Assembly: GCA_029252405.1 (NCBI GenBank)
Contig: JAQXBM010000057.1
Span: forward strand, 22,546-86,545
Direction: 5' to 3'
Source: Crocinitomicaceae bacterium
GTDB taxonomy: Bacteria; Bacteroidota; Bacteroidia; Flavobacteriales_D; Crocinitomicaceae
DNA length: 64,000 nucleotides
Both the position numbers and the translations under genes were made by a program. Below, one piece after another: positions 15,107-24,523 of this stretch. Every line of letters starts with the position of its first letter. Position 1 is the first letter of the stretch. Below the pieces are notes generated by a model that was not told the DNA's origin, did not search any database, and was given only the letters and a program-made list of their open reading frames with translations.

Positions 15107-16585
15107 TTAACCAACTCGCTTTTCCAAATACTCACACGCAATCTTCGCACTGTTCAAAGCCAAAGGAATTCCTCCTCCAGGATGCACAGACACGCCCACA
15201 AAAAACAAATTGTTGAATTGCTTACTGAAGTTCGGATGACGTTGAAAAGCGGCGTAACGATTATTCGACGCGTTTCCATAGATCGAACCTTGCTTGCCGT
15301 GATAACGCGCTTCAATTTTTCGCGGTTCCAATACTTCTTCAACTTCGATGAGTTCAGCAATATCTCTTCCAAGTACTTTGCTAATTTTCGCAATAATTTT
15401 CTCGCGAATTCGCGCAATTTCTTGATCCCAATCTTGCCCGATATCGATGGGTGAGTTGATCATCGTGAACCAGTTTTCACATCCCTCTGGCGCATCTCCA
15501 TTGACATACTTTGAGGTGATGTTCACGTAAATCGTTGGGTCATCAATGGATTTTTTCTTGTGGAAGATTCCGTCAAATTCGGCTTTGTAATCGTCTGAAA
15601 AGAAGATGTTGTGAAGCGTAAGTTCTGGAAATGAACCTTTGATTCCCCAATAAAAGACAATCGCCGAACTTGATTTCTCTTGTTTGATCGTTTTCTCAGG
15701 TTTTGGAAATGGCGACTCTTTTAGCAAACGTTCGTAGGTGAAGCTCACATCCATGTTGCTTACGACGGCATCCGATACATATTTTCCTTTTGCTGTTTCA
15801 ATTCCAGCGACAGTTTTTCCGTCGACGATGATTTTATCTACGCGCTCGTTGAAATGGAATTCAACACCATATTTCTTGGCGAGATTGAACAATGAATCGG
15901 TAATTTGAATCATTCCATTCTTCGGAAGGTAGGGCGTCTGATTGATTTCGAGGTGACCAATCATGTTCAGCATTGCTGGAGCCTGATACGGATCACTGCC
16001 GTTGTAGCTCGCAAAGCGGTTGAACAATTGCACCGTTTTTGGATTTCGAAAAGCCTTTTGATTCTCGTCATTCATGGTTGAGAAAAGCTTGTATTTCGAC
16101 AATCTGCCCATTGCTTTGAAGAACGACTTCCCAGTATAATTTCGCCACGAATGAAGCGAAGCCTCAATAAACATTGGAGCGATCGCTTTGTAATTTTTCG
16201 CCGCTTTGTCCAAATAAGCGTTCAGGTTCTGTTTATCCTCTCCTAGTTTTTTGCTGATTTCCTCAACAATCTCATCGCGCTTATTTGAAAGCTGCATGCG
16301 AATACCATCATTGAAGAAATAATTGAACGAAGTACTGAGTGGAACCAATTCAAATTCTGAGAAATCTTCTCCACAGAGATCGTAAATCTCTTTCAAGTAT
16401 TTTGGTCCAGTAAAAACGGATGGACCTTGGTCAAATCGGTATTCACCGAAAGTGGCACTGTTGATTTTACCTCCGGGATAAGCGTTCGATTCGAAAACAT
16501 GCGTTTCATAACCCATCTTCGCTAATCGAACAGAGGTTGCCAAACCAGCAACCCCTGAACCAATAATTATGACCTTTTTCTTCAA
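15107..16585 (-). CDS. CrtI-family carotenoid desaturase (CrtD-like)
   Basis: This 492-aa FAD-dependent enzyme has the dinucleotide motif VIIIGSGVAGLATSVRLA (residues 5-22). ESNAYPGGK and YRFDQGPSVFTGP follow, and a C-terminal FAD-binding GVSVHPGGGIPLALNSAK closes the protein. The YPGGK/FDxGPSxFT signature is nearer to the 3,4-desaturases (CrtD) than to phytoene desaturases, but the call is tentative. The start codon is TTG at 16585, abutting the cyclophilin stop: the next ATG would remove the Rossmann motif, so TTG must be used. The gene stands alone, without crtB, crtY or crtZ nearby, so the rest of the pathway must be elsewhere. Confidence 0.85.
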   Translation of the reverse strand: MKKKVIIIGSGVAGLATSVRLAKMGYETHVFESNAYPGGKINSATFGEYRFDQGPSVFTGPKYLKEIYDLCGEDFSEFELVPLSTSFNYFFNDGIRMQLSNKRDEIVEEISKKLGEDKQNLNAYLDKAAKNYKAIAPMFIEASLHSWRNYTGKSFFKAMGRLSKYKLFSTMNDENQKAFRNPKTVQLFNRFASYNGSDPYQAPAMLNMIGHLEINQTPYLPKNGMIQITDSLFNLAKKYGVEFHFNERVDKIIVDGKTVAGIETAKGKYVSDAVVSNMDVSFTYERLLKESPFPKPEKTIKQEKSSSAIVFYWGIKGSFPELTLHNIFFSDDYKAEFDGIFHKKKSIDDPTIYVNITSKYVNGDAPEGCENWFTMINSPIDIGQDWDQEIARIREKIIAKISKVLGRDIAELIEVEEVLEPRKIEARYHGKQGSIYGNASNNRYAAFQRHPNFSKQFNNLFFVGVSVHPGGGIPLALNSAKIACEYLEKRVG

Positions 16586-17038
16586 CTATTCAGTGATTTC
16601 AATTGAATGAATTAAATCTCCTTGGCGAATATCATCAACAATATCCACACCGTCGATAACTTTTCCAAAACACGTATGTGCTCCGTCCAAGTGCGATGTG
16701 TTATTTCTTGAGTGACAAACGAAAAATTGTGACCCACCTGTGTTTCTTCCTGCATGTGCCATTGAAAGTACTCCACGATCGTGATGTTGGTTTCCTCCAG
16801 ATGTTTCACAGTCGATTTGGTAACCAGGACCTCCTGTACCAGGCATTCCTGTTGCTCCTTCGCGTGAGTTTGGACATCCACCTTGGATAACAAAATCAGG
16901 AAGTACACGGTGAAATTTCAATCCATCGTAAAAACCATCTTTCGCGAGTTTTACAAAATTTGCCACTGTATTTGGAGTGTCTTCAGCGTATAAATCCGCC
17001 GTCATTGTTCCTTTTTCTGTCTTGATAATTGCTTGCAT
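16586..17038 (-). CDS. Cyclophilin-type peptidyl-prolyl cis-trans isomerase
   Basis: This 150-aa single-domain cyclophilin carries the signature [13 protein letters not shown] (about 42-54). FFVCH and [14 protein letters not shown] (about 105-130) are the active-site segments. It has no signal peptide, so it acts as a cytoplasmic folding catalyst. Its stop codon is immediately followed by the TTG start of the carotenoid desaturase, so the two are almost certainly cotranscribed. A perfect TATCTTTG box (17064-17057, minus strand) lies 18 nt upstream. The 78-bp upstream region is shared with divergent bshC. Confidence 0.95.
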   Translation of the reverse strand: MQAIIKTEKGTMTADLYAEDTPNTVANFVKLAKDGFYDGLKFHRVLPDFVIQGGCPNSREGATGMPGTGGPGYQIDCETSGGNQHHDRGVLSMAHAGRNTGGSQFFVCHSRNNTSHLDGAHTCFGKVIDGVDIVDDIRQGDLIHSIEITE

Positions 17039-17056
17039 AATGCCTTAATTTTTTGA

Positions 17057-17064
17057 CAAAGATA
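17057..17064 (-). promoter_or_regulatory. -7 promoter box TATCTTTG for the cyclophilin gene
   Basis: Perfect TAnnTTTG match on the minus strand, 18 nt before the ATG at 17038. A TTG (minus strand, 17089-17087) lies 22 nt further upstream as a possible -33 element. Confidence 0.65.
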
Positions 17065-17105
17065 ATGTCTTGCATTCTTTTTAGGACAATTTTGAGCGGC
17101 TTCGT

Positions 17106-17113
17106 TAACTTTG
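17106..17113 (+). promoter_or_regulatory. -7 promoter box TAACTTTG for bshC
   Basis: Perfect TAnnTTTG match. The ATG at 17117 follows after only 3 nt, which supports that ATG over the in-frame TTG at 17111 and predicts a leaderless mRNA. Confidence 0.6.
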
Positions 17114-17116
17114 CAC

Positions 17117-18706
17117 ATGCAAATTAAAGAAATCAATCGCGAGGTAACAGGAATTTTTTCAGATCAACACGTGCGAATGGTCAACCGACCGTACGAAATG
17201 GAGAAGTACATTCAACGCCTTTTTACGGAGGAGATGTTCGCCCACCAGATCGAAGCAAAAAGTTTCCAATTTCAACAGGAGAGCAGGGATTCTTTAGTGA
17301 AAGCCTTGGAAAATCAATATGGTGACATCATCGAAAACAGACCTGACTTTGAGCGATTGATTGCACCGAATGCATTTACGGTGACAACAGGTCACCAGTT
17401 GACATTACTCGCGGGGCCAATGTATTTCGTTGTCAAGATTTGTGAAGTGATCAAACTTGCCAATGAGTTGAAAGAAAAACACCCAGACTACGATGTGATT
17501 CCCGTTTTTTGGATGGCATCTGAAGATCATGATTTTGAGGAAATTCAAGGCACGAACCTTTTCAATAGACCGCTCTCAGTTGATTATGAACAACGCGGAC
17601 CTGTCGGACGTTTTTCCACTGATAAATTGGACGAATTCAAGGCAGAAGTTCTCGGTTTCTTTGGTGAAGATAAGCGCTCTGAGATTGAACCATTGCTGAA
17701 TGCGTATGCAGGATCAAACTTGGCAGATGCTACACGAAACTTGGTTCATCATTTATTCGGAAAGCAAGGTTTGGTGATTGTTGATGGAGACGATCCAGAC
17801 TTAAAAGCTCAATTCGCACCAATTGTGAAAGAGGAGTTGAAGTCAGGAAAGACGGAGCAGGCTGTTTTGAAGACAAATGAATCTCTAGAAGCGGATGGAT
17901 TCAAAATTCAAGTACATGTTCGCCCGATCAATTTATTCTACATCCAAGACGGATTCCGAGAGCGCATAGTAAAAACTGAACATGGTTTTGAAGCAGGAGA
18001 TAAATCGTGGTCGGAAGCAGAATTACACGAATTGGTAGATCAAGATCCAACGCGTTTCTCTCCAAATGCCTTGATGCGACCTGTTTATCAGGAAGTTGTA
18101 TTGCCCAATTTGGCGTATGTAGGTGGAGCAGGGGAGATTTCCTATTGGCTCCAGTTGAAAGGTGTGTTTGAAGCGTACAACATTCTCTACCCAATTATTC
18201 AAGTTCGGAATTCTGTTTTGTGGATTGATAAAACGTCCATCAAAAAAATGGATAAAATAAGTCTTGATTGGAAGGATGTTTTTCAAAGCGCCGATGTTCT
18301 GAAAAAGGAATACGTTAAGCTCCATTCTTCCGATGAATTGGATTTCACACATCTTGATGAATACGCTACAGAGTTAGGCAAAGAAATTCAACGGCGTACG
18401 TTAAGCGTTGATCCAAACATGAAGCAATTGGCTGAGGTTGAGGTGACGCGTTTAACGAAGCAATTGGACGGATTGAAAGCCAAGTTGATCAAATCTTCCA
18501 AAGGCAAACACGATCAAGCAATGAAGTCAATTGAAATGATCAAAGTCAAACTTTTCCCTGGAGGTGGACTGCAAGAGCGGTCAGCTAACTTCTTGACTTT
18601 CTGCGCAGATGGCGTTATCGAATCACGACTGGAAGAACTTTACAATGCGCTTGATCCATTTTCGGAGAATTTAATCGTCTTAATGGAAACGGATTCAATA
18701 AAATAA
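17117..18706 (+). CDS. bshC: Bacillithiol biosynthesis cysteine-adding enzyme BshC
   Basis: This 529-aa protein is the putative ligase that adds cysteine to GlcN-malate in the last step of bacillithiol synthesis. Family motifs are TTGHQLTLLAGPMYFVVKI (about 94-112) and VIPVFWMASEDHDFEEI (about 131-147). A long coiled-coil stretch (about 420-475) and the LFPGGGLQER segment follow near the end. I choose ATG 17117; an in-frame TTG at 17111 overlaps the -7 box. The other bacillithiol genes (bshA, bshB) are not in the window, which is usual because they are dispersed. It is divergent from the cyclophilin gene and followed by a TonB-type receptor. Confidence 0.95.
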   Translation: MQIKEINREVTGIFSDQHVRMVNRPYEMEKYIQRLFTEEMFAHQIEAKSFQFQQESRDSLVKALENQYGDIIENRPDFERLIAPNAFTVTTGHQLTLLAGPMYFVVKICEVIKLANELKEKHPDYDVIPVFWMASEDHDFEEIQGTNLFNRPLSVDYEQRGPVGRFSTDKLDEFKAEVLGFFGEDKRSEIEPLLNAYAGSNLADATRNLVHHLFGKQGLVIVDGDDPDLKAQFAPIVKEELKSGKTEQAVLKTNESLEADGFKIQVHVRPINLFYIQDGFRERIVKTEHGFEAGDKSWSEAELHELVDQDPTRFSPNALMRPVYQEVVLPNLAYVGGAGEISYWLQLKGVFEAYNILYPIIQVRNSVLWIDKTSIKKMDKISLDWKDVFQSADVLKKEYVKLHSSDELDFTHLDEYATELGKEIQRRTLSVDPNMKQLAEVEVTRLTKQLDGLKAKLIKSSKGKHDQAMKSIEMIKVKLFPGGGLQERSANFLTFCADGVIESRLEELYNALDPFSENLIVLMETDSIK

Positions 18707-18731
18707 AATCTGTCTATTTGCGTTGATCTAC

Positions 18732-18739
18732 TACATTTG
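18732..18739 (+). promoter_or_regulatory. -7 promoter box TACATTTG for the TonB-type receptor
   Basis: Perfect TAnnTTTG match, with 5 nt (CACAC) before the ATG at 18745, again implying a leaderless or near-leaderless mRNA. Confidence 0.6.
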
Positions 18740-18744
18740 CACAC

Positions 18745-21402
18745 ATGCCGAATTTTTTAGTCGTACTACTCTTATTTTTATCAGGTTTTTCTTTCGCGCA
18801 AGAAGTGACGCTGACTGGACGTACGGTTGATCGCGCAGGAAAACCAATTGAGTACATTCAAGTCTATTCACCCGAAGCTATAGCGATAGTCGATACGGAT
18901 ACTGAGGGGAAATTCACATTGACATTTTCAAGACCAGATACCGTTTTGATTAAATTCAGAACGAGTCCTTTAATTGAAGAGTCGGAAACAATCGAAAAAA
19001 CGATTATCCTGAAAGAGGGAAACAATGAAATGGATGATGTCAAGTTTTCCTTTTTGAACACGGTGGAAGTCATTGTTGTGGAAAGAATTCAAGACGTTTT
19101 CGATTTACCAACAATGCCATTTATTGATCTGGGAATGATCGCAGGCGGAGGTGTAGAGCGCGCATTGGCGCTGACACAAGCTGGTGTAACATCTAACAAT
19201 GAGCTAACCTCCAACTACAATGTCCGTGGTGGGAACTACGACGAAAACCTTGTTTATGTAAATGGATTTCAAATTTACCGACCTTTCTTAACACGATCTG
19301 GTCAGCAAGAGGGAATGAGTTTCATCAATTCTTCGCTGGTTAAAAATATTAGCTTTTCAGGTGGTGGTTTTGATTCGAGATACGGAGATAAATTGTCTTC
19401 TGTTTTGGACATCGAATACAAAGATCCAAGCGATACCTTAAAAGGTTCACTGGTAGCTTCCCTGTTGAGCACTGAAGCGCATTTGGAACAACAAGTGAAT
19501 CCACGATTTAATTACTTAATTGGAGCCCGATACCGCGCAAATGGATATTTATTGAATTCATTGCCCGCTCAAGGAGCCTACAATCCTGTTTTCTGGGATG
19601 CACAGTTTCTGACCAATGTTCGATTGAATGAAAACGTAACGTGGTCGACAATTGGTCACTTTTCCTCCAATAATTACCGCTTCGCACCAGAAACGCAACG
19701 AACAGATTTTGGAACGGCGAACGAAGCTTATTCCTTTGTGATTTACTTTGATGGGCAGGAGCAAACCCGTTTCCAAACGATGATGGGTGGAACTTCTATC
19801 AAATGGAAAGCTTCGGAAAAAACGAACTTAGATTTCTACGCGACAGTCTTCAATACGGATGAGCGCGAATACTTCGATATTCAAGGCCAGTACTTCATCA
19901 ATGAATTGGAGTCTGATCCTTCCAAAGAGGAATTTGGTGACTCTATTTCTACACTCGGAATTGGGACTTTTTTGAATCATGCGCGAAATCGACTGAACGC
20001 AACAATCTTCAATGTGTATCACCACGGAGATCATGAATTGCATAAAGGATTTTTGAAACGAGATAGTTCGATTATCGCCAAAAGCAACTTAAAGTGGGGA
20101 GTAAACTTCCAAATGGACGACTTCACGGATCGCCTGAGCGAATGGAGATTGATTGATTCTGCGGGATACTCGGTACCTCAAAATACTCCGAGCGAAGTCA
20201 AACTATTTGAAACGATTAAGGGCGATTTGGCATTGCAGTCACAACGTTACACGTCTTTTTTACAATTGAATACGAAGTGGTCGAAAAACAAAAAGAACTA
20301 CGCCGTTGAAGTCAAGAAAAAGTACAAAGGTGAAGGTGGAAAGAAATACTACAAGACCTTCCGTGATACCTTCGATAATTCAGCGGCTACTTGGGCTTTG
20401 AGTCTAGGTTCACGAGCTGGATACACCACTGCCAACAATGAATTTTACATCACGCCAAGGGCATCTGTGAATTATTCTCCGAGAACTCACATGGTCCAGG
20501 ATACAGCAATCATAAGACGTGGTGTAAACTTCCGTTTCGCGACAGGAATGTATTATCAACCTCCGTTTTACAGAGAGTTCAGAACCTTCGATGGAACGCT
20601 AAACATGAATGTGAAATCACAGAAATCGGCGCATTTTGTGGCTGGAGGTGACATGTATTTCAACATGTGGAATCGTGAGGTGCCGTTCAAATTTACGGCT
20701 GAAGCGTACTTTAAGCACTTGTGGGATGTAAATCCATACGAAATTGAAAACGTTCGAACGCGCTATTATGCTGAGAACAATGCGGTCGCATATGCATACG
20801 GACTTGATTTGAACATTTACGGTCAGTTCGTCGATGGAATCGAGTCGTTCTTTAAAGTTGGCTTCTTGTCGACGAAGGAAGATATCTTGAACGATTACTA
20901 CGATGAATATTACAACGCTGCTGGAGAGAAGATCATCTTTGGATTCAGTGAAGATCAAACGGTAGTTGACAGTGCCCGAATTTATCCTGGATATGTTCCC
21001 CGCCCAACAGATCAGATTATTACTTTCGGTGCGTTGATCCAAGATCGAATGCCGAAATACGAGAGTTTCAGCGTACAAGTTGGAATTCAATACGGAGCGC
21101 CACTTCCTTACGGTCCACCAGATTTCAGTCGTTACAAAGATACTTTGCGCCTTAAGGCGTATTTCCGTGTGGATATTGGAATGTCTTACGATTTCTTGTA
21201 TAAAGCGCAGCAGGAGGAGAAAGAAACCTTCTGGACGCGAAACTTCGATGATGCAATCCTTTCCTTCGAAGTATTCAACCTACTTGGAGTGAACAATGTC
21301 CTTTCCAAACAATGGATTCAGGACGTTGAAGGGCGCTTCTATTCCATCCCAAATTACTTGACACAACGTCGTTTCAACTTGAAGATGATCTTGAGGTTCT
21401 GA
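18745..21402 (+). CDS. TonB-dependent receptor-like outer-membrane protein
   Basis: This 885-aa protein has a signal peptide ending in SFAQ (about residue 18), then a carboxypeptidase-regulatory-like domain (about 20-95, TLTGRTVDRAGKPIEYIQV). A plug domain (about 110-225; NYNVRGGNYDENLVYVNGFQIYRP in part) and a C-terminal barrel ending in LKMILRF follow. I see no separate TonB box. The layout is of Bacteroidota receptors without a SusD partner: no susD-like gene is adjacent. The ligand is unknown. The stop codon TGA abuts the stop of the convergent helicase gene, forming TGATCA with no spacer. Confidence 0.9.
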   Translation: MPNFLVVLLLFLSGFSFAQEVTLTGRTVDRAGKPIEYIQVYSPEAIAIVDTDTEGKFTLTFSRPDTVLIKFRTSPLIEESETIEKTIILKEGNNEMDDVKFSFLNTVEVIVVERIQDVFDLPTMPFIDLGMIAGGGVERALALTQAGVTSNNELTSNYNVRGGNYDENLVYVNGFQIYRPFLTRSGQQEGMSFINSSLVKNISFSGGGFDSRYGDKLSSVLDIEYKDPSDTLKGSLVASLLSTEAHLEQQVNPRFNYLIGARYRANGYLLNSLPAQGAYNPVFWDAQFLTNVRLNENVTWSTIGHFSSNNYRFAPETQRTDFGTANEAYSFVIYFDGQEQTRFQTMMGGTSIKWKASEKTNLDFYATVFNTDEREYFDIQGQYFINELESDPSKEEFGDSISTLGIGTFLNHARNRLNATIFNVYHHGDHELHKGFLKRDSSIIAKSNLKWGVNFQMDDFTDRLSEWRLIDSAGYSVPQNTPSEVKLFETIKGDLALQSQRYTSFLQLNTKWSKNKKNYAVEVKKKYKGEGGKKYYKTFRDTFDNSAATWALSLGSRAGYTTANNEFYITPRASVNYSPRTHMVQDTAIIRRGVNFRFATGMYYQPPFYREFRTFDGTLNMNVKSQKSAHFVAGGDMYFNMWNREVPFKFTAEAYFKHLWDVNPYEIENVRTRYYAENNAVAYAYGLDLNIYGQFVDGIESFFKVGFLSTKEDILNDYYDEYYNAAGEKIIFGFSEDQTVVDSARIYPGYVPRPTDQIITFGALIQDRMPKYESFSVQVGIQYGAPLPYGPPDFSRYKDTLRLKAYFRVDIGMSYDFLYKAQQEEKETFWTRNFDDAILSFEVFNLLGVNNVLSKQWIQDVEGRFYSIPNYLTQRRFNLKMILRF

Positions 21403-23688
21403 TCAAACCATCAACGAAGCACGGTACAATTTCAATTCGTCCCACGTAAATTTACGGCCCACTTTTTCTTTTAAATCAGTCAGTGATCCTCCCTCGTAAT
21501 CATCAAATACGTCACTCAGTTGGTTGATGCGTTTTGAATCGAGTAAATCGCGTAATTCGATTTTTTCAGTTTTCAACAAGCGCTCGCAGTGCGAAGTAAT
21601 TGTCTGTCCACTCAGCTGTCGCTCTTTTGCTATTTCTTTGATCGAATTTCCATCTTTCAAGAGCTCCAAAGTAATCTCGTAAGTTGATTTCTTTTTCTTC
21701 TTCGTTGCGCGTTTTTCGCGCTTCGTTTTCACTTGGATGAAATCGGTATCGAAATCGAAAGTAGCGTTCTCTTGTCGCATTTCTTGCTTCACCAATTCGA
21801 TCATTCGTTGCTTATACGCAATGATTTCATTTTCCCATTTCTGATCTTTCTCCAACGGCAGTTCGTTCACAATTGCATTGATCAGTTGTTTCGCCTTTTT
21901 CATGCGAATGATCGTTTCCGTCATCAATTGATCAAGTTCTTCCAATTCCTCGTTGTATTGCTTTGTATTGCTTTTCTGCTGCAATTCAGCCATTTTCTTG
22001 AGGTTGGAGTAGAGTATTCCATCAAATGTTTTGAAGAAGTAGTTGTAGGCGGCTTCAACGCGTTCTTGAACGTATTTCAGGTCCGTATTGTTTTGAAGGA
22101 AGAGCTTATTGACTTGATTTCGAAACTTACGCGATGCTTCCATCGTTCCTTCCAATTGCTGAACTTGCTGCGTCATCCACGATTGGTTTTTGCCTTTCAT
22201 GGATTTCGATCCTTGATTCTTGTACGTCGCTTTGTGTGAATGCCACTTGTTCATGAGTTCCATCCAGTCGAAGGCTCGCTGAAGCATGCTGTGAGCGTAT
22301 TCGAACGTTCCGTCAATCAAGGATTTTTCGAGATCCTCTGATCCATCATTCGCTTTGGTGTAGGCTGCAACTTCATGATTCGTCGCTAAGCGATTTGGAA
22401 GTATTGGATTCAACAAGACGAGTCCATCCAACGAGCGCAATCTTGAGAGTGCAACATAGGATTGACCTGGAACAAATACTTTGGAAACATCTATAATCGC
22501 CTTGTCAAAGGTCAAACCTTGACTTTTATGAACGGTAATCGCCCAGGCCAGTTTCAAAGGATAATGCACAAATGTGCCGAGTACTTTTTCCTCAACTTCA
22601 CCTGTTGATGGATTCAGCGTGTATTGAATGTTGTTCCATTCGTATTTTTCAACTTCAATAATTTTTTTCTCATTCGGGAATTCAACTTTCACTTCGTCGC
22701 GATCGAGTGAGATGATTTTTCCCATTTTCCCATTGTAGAAGTTTTTCTCCTGCGAGATATCATTTTTGATGAACATCACCTGCGCTCCTAATTTAAGCTG
22801 CATGGTTTCTTCAAGCGGGTAGAGGTGTTCTGGAAATTTCCCAGTCACTTCCGCGTTATATCGATTTATTCGTGTGTCCAATCGATCCAAGGCTTCACGG
22901 TTGATTTTATCCGCATCGGCATTGTGAGTGGTGAGTGTTATATAATCGTCGTGCTTGGTGGCGTCAAAGTTTCGGTCGACATGCGAATTCAAAATCTCAA
23001 TGTCTTCGTCAGTGATTTTACTGTTTCGAAGGTTGTTCAGGATGCGAATAAAGGTTTCATCAGCCTGACGATAAACCTTCTCCAATTCAATGTACAGCGG
23101 TTTCACTTCGTGAATTACTTGCGAATCAAAAAAGAAAGGACTCTTGTAATAATTGCGGAGGTAATTCCATTCCATTTGTTTGACAACAGGCGGAAGTTGA
23201 AGTAAATCACCAATAAACAACACTTGAACACCTCCAAATGGTTGATTGATCTTTCGCACGTTTCGCAACATCCAATCCATCGCGTCTAGCAAATCTGCAC
23301 GGAGCATACTCACTTCATCCACAATCAACAATTCCAAGTTCCGTATAATCGCTCTGCGCTGATTGTTCATTTTGAAATGACGCAGTAAAGTCGATTTACT
23401 TTCCAGTCGCACTTGCTCGTTGAATGTAGCATTGAAATCAGGAATAAATCCACCAAAAGGCAATTGAAAAAAAGAGTGAATGGTTACCCCACCAGCATTC
23501 AAAGCAGCAATACCTGTTGGAGCGACAATTACAGCTTGTTTGTATGTCGATTTCACGATTTTCTGAAGCAGCGTTGTCTTACCTGTACCCGCTTTTCCAG
23601 TAAGAAAAATAGTGCGTTTGGTTTGGTTGATAAAGCGTTCTGTGAACTCGGCAATCCTGTTTGTTTCGGTCTGGTTTTCTGTTGTCAT
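21403..23688 (-). CDS. Pif1/RecD-type ATP-dependent DNA helicase with C-terminal helix-turn-helix
   Basis: I choose the ATG at 23688 (761 aa, MTTENQTETNR); a TTG-started extension is less likely. Superfamily 1B motifs are Walker A FLTGKAGTGKTTLLQ (about 27-41), APTGIAALNAGGVTIHSFF, LLIVDEVSMLRADLLD (Walker B), GGVQVLFIGDLLQLPPV and, in the 2A/2B part, AITVHKSQGLTFDKAIID. A long lysine-rich region (about 480-660) follows. A C-terminal helix-turn-helix of the type seen in RQC helicases (STYEITLELLKDGNSIKEIA, then LSGQTITSHCERLL) closes the protein. It probably acts in replication-fork or recombination DNA unwinding. Convergent with the receptor gene; stop codons abut. Confidence 0.93.
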   Translation of the reverse strand: MTTENQTETNRIAEFTERFINQTKRTIFLTGKAGTGKTTLLQKIVKSTYKQAVIVAPTGIAALNAGGVTIHSFFQLPFGGFIPDFNATFNEQVRLESKSTLLRHFKMNNQRRAIIRNLELLIVDEVSMLRADLLDAMDWMLRNVRKINQPFGGVQVLFIGDLLQLPPVVKQMEWNYLRNYYKSPFFFDSQVIHEVKPLYIELEKVYRQADETFIRILNNLRNSKITDEDIEILNSHVDRNFDATKHDDYITLTTHNADADKINREALDRLDTRINRYNAEVTGKFPEHLYPLEETMQLKLGAQVMFIKNDISQEKNFYNGKMGKIISLDRDEVKVEFPNEKKIIEVEKYEWNNIQYTLNPSTGEVEEKVLGTFVHYPLKLAWAITVHKSQGLTFDKAIIDVSKVFVPGQSYVALSRLRSLDGLVLLNPILPNRLATNHEVAAYTKANDGSEDLEKSLIDGTFEYAHSMLQRAFDWMELMNKWHSHKATYKNQGSKSMKGKNQSWMTQQVQQLEGTMEASRKFRNQVNKLFLQNNTDLKYVQERVEAAYNYFFKTFDGILYSNLKKMAELQQKSNTKQYNEELEELDQLMTETIIRMKKAKQLINAIVNELPLEKDQKWENEIIAYKQRMIELVKQEMRQENATFDFDTDFIQVKTKREKRATKKKKKSTYEITLELLKDGNSIKEIAKERQLSGQTITSHCERLLKTEKIELRDLLDSKRINQLSDVFDDYEGGSLTDLKEKVGRKFTWDELKLYRASLMV

Positions 23689-23758
23689 CCTATTTAAGAT
23701 AGCCAAAAAGTTCAATTCAAAATAGAACTATTCGATTTTTTTTCGCCTTATTTCTTGT

Positions 23759-24523
23759 TCAATTAATGACTTCTATTGAGAAGTCGTCGGCGTAAATAAC
23801 GGCATTATTTGAGAATGAATTTGCCGTAATTCCAATTTCGATGCTCGTGTACATTCCTTTGGTTCCTTGGAGGTTGTAGAGAAGGTCTTTTGGAAGCGTT
23901 TTGGTGTCTTGTTCTTCAATGATCAACTGATCGTCTAAATAGAGTTTTACCCAGCCTTTTTTCTTTTGAGAGAGAAGTGTCTCAAAGGTGATTTTAAACC
24001 ATTGATTTCGCGGAAAGCTGAAGTCTTCCTGCGTTAGATTTCCATTTTTGAATTTGAATTCAACGACGCCGTAGTTTTCTGTTCCGACGTTTGCTACGCG
24101 GATTCCAGGTCCCGCCCCAATAGGAGTTTGTTCTTCCAAATCCAGTAGAAAGAGCCAGTCTAATTCTTCTTCACCTTCGATGTAATACCAGATCTCAGAT
24201 TTCACTGTTTCTCCCTCGAAGAATGCCATGTTCTGTTTGGCTAAACTGCATTTTGAAAGTTTTTCCTCACTGCTAACTACTGCATCAAATTTTAGACTGG
24301 TTGTTCCAGAATGTGCTTGTTCAGTTGAGAGTGTTATCGAGTTATTGTCATACGTTTGCTGGGTATATGACCAGTTTACATCGTCTTCAATCAATAAATC
24401 TTCGAAGTTTAAGTACGATTCGAAATCATCCGTAAATGAATTTGGTCCAGCAAAGAACGTTTCTTTGTTACATCCTAAAAGAATGATGCTCAATACTAGA
24501 AAAAGTAGGTGTTTTTTCATCAT
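23759..24523 (-). CDS. Lipoprotein with concanavalin A-like (jelly-roll) domain
   Basis: This 254-aa protein has lipobox ILLGC (Cys18). The mature part begins with a probable linker (NKETFFAGPNSFTDDFES). The rest has the pattern of a polysaccharide-lyase/LamG-type jelly roll: AHSGTTSLKFDAV (about 70-82), VKSEIWYYIEG, NQWFKITFETLLSQKKKGWVKLYLDDQ (in part) and a terminal YADDFSIEVIN strand. Such folds bind or cleave polysaccharides, but I see no clear catalytic set, so binding cannot be told from lysis. Its ATG overlaps the end of the upstream barrel-like gene by 4 bp, so the two are translationally coupled. Confidence 0.72.
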   Translation of the reverse strand: MMKKHLLFLVLSIILLGCNKETFFAGPNSFTDDFESYLNFEDLLIEDDVNWSYTQQTYDNNSITLSTEQAHSGTTSLKFDAVVSSEEKLSKCSLAKQNMAFFEGETVKSEIWYYIEGEEELDWLFLLDLEEQTPIGAGPGIRVANVGTENYGVVEFKFKNGNLTQEDFSFPRNQWFKITFETLLSQKKKGWVKLYLDDQLIIEEQDTKTLPKDLLYNLQGTKGMYTSIEIGITANSFSNNAVIYADDFSIEVIN

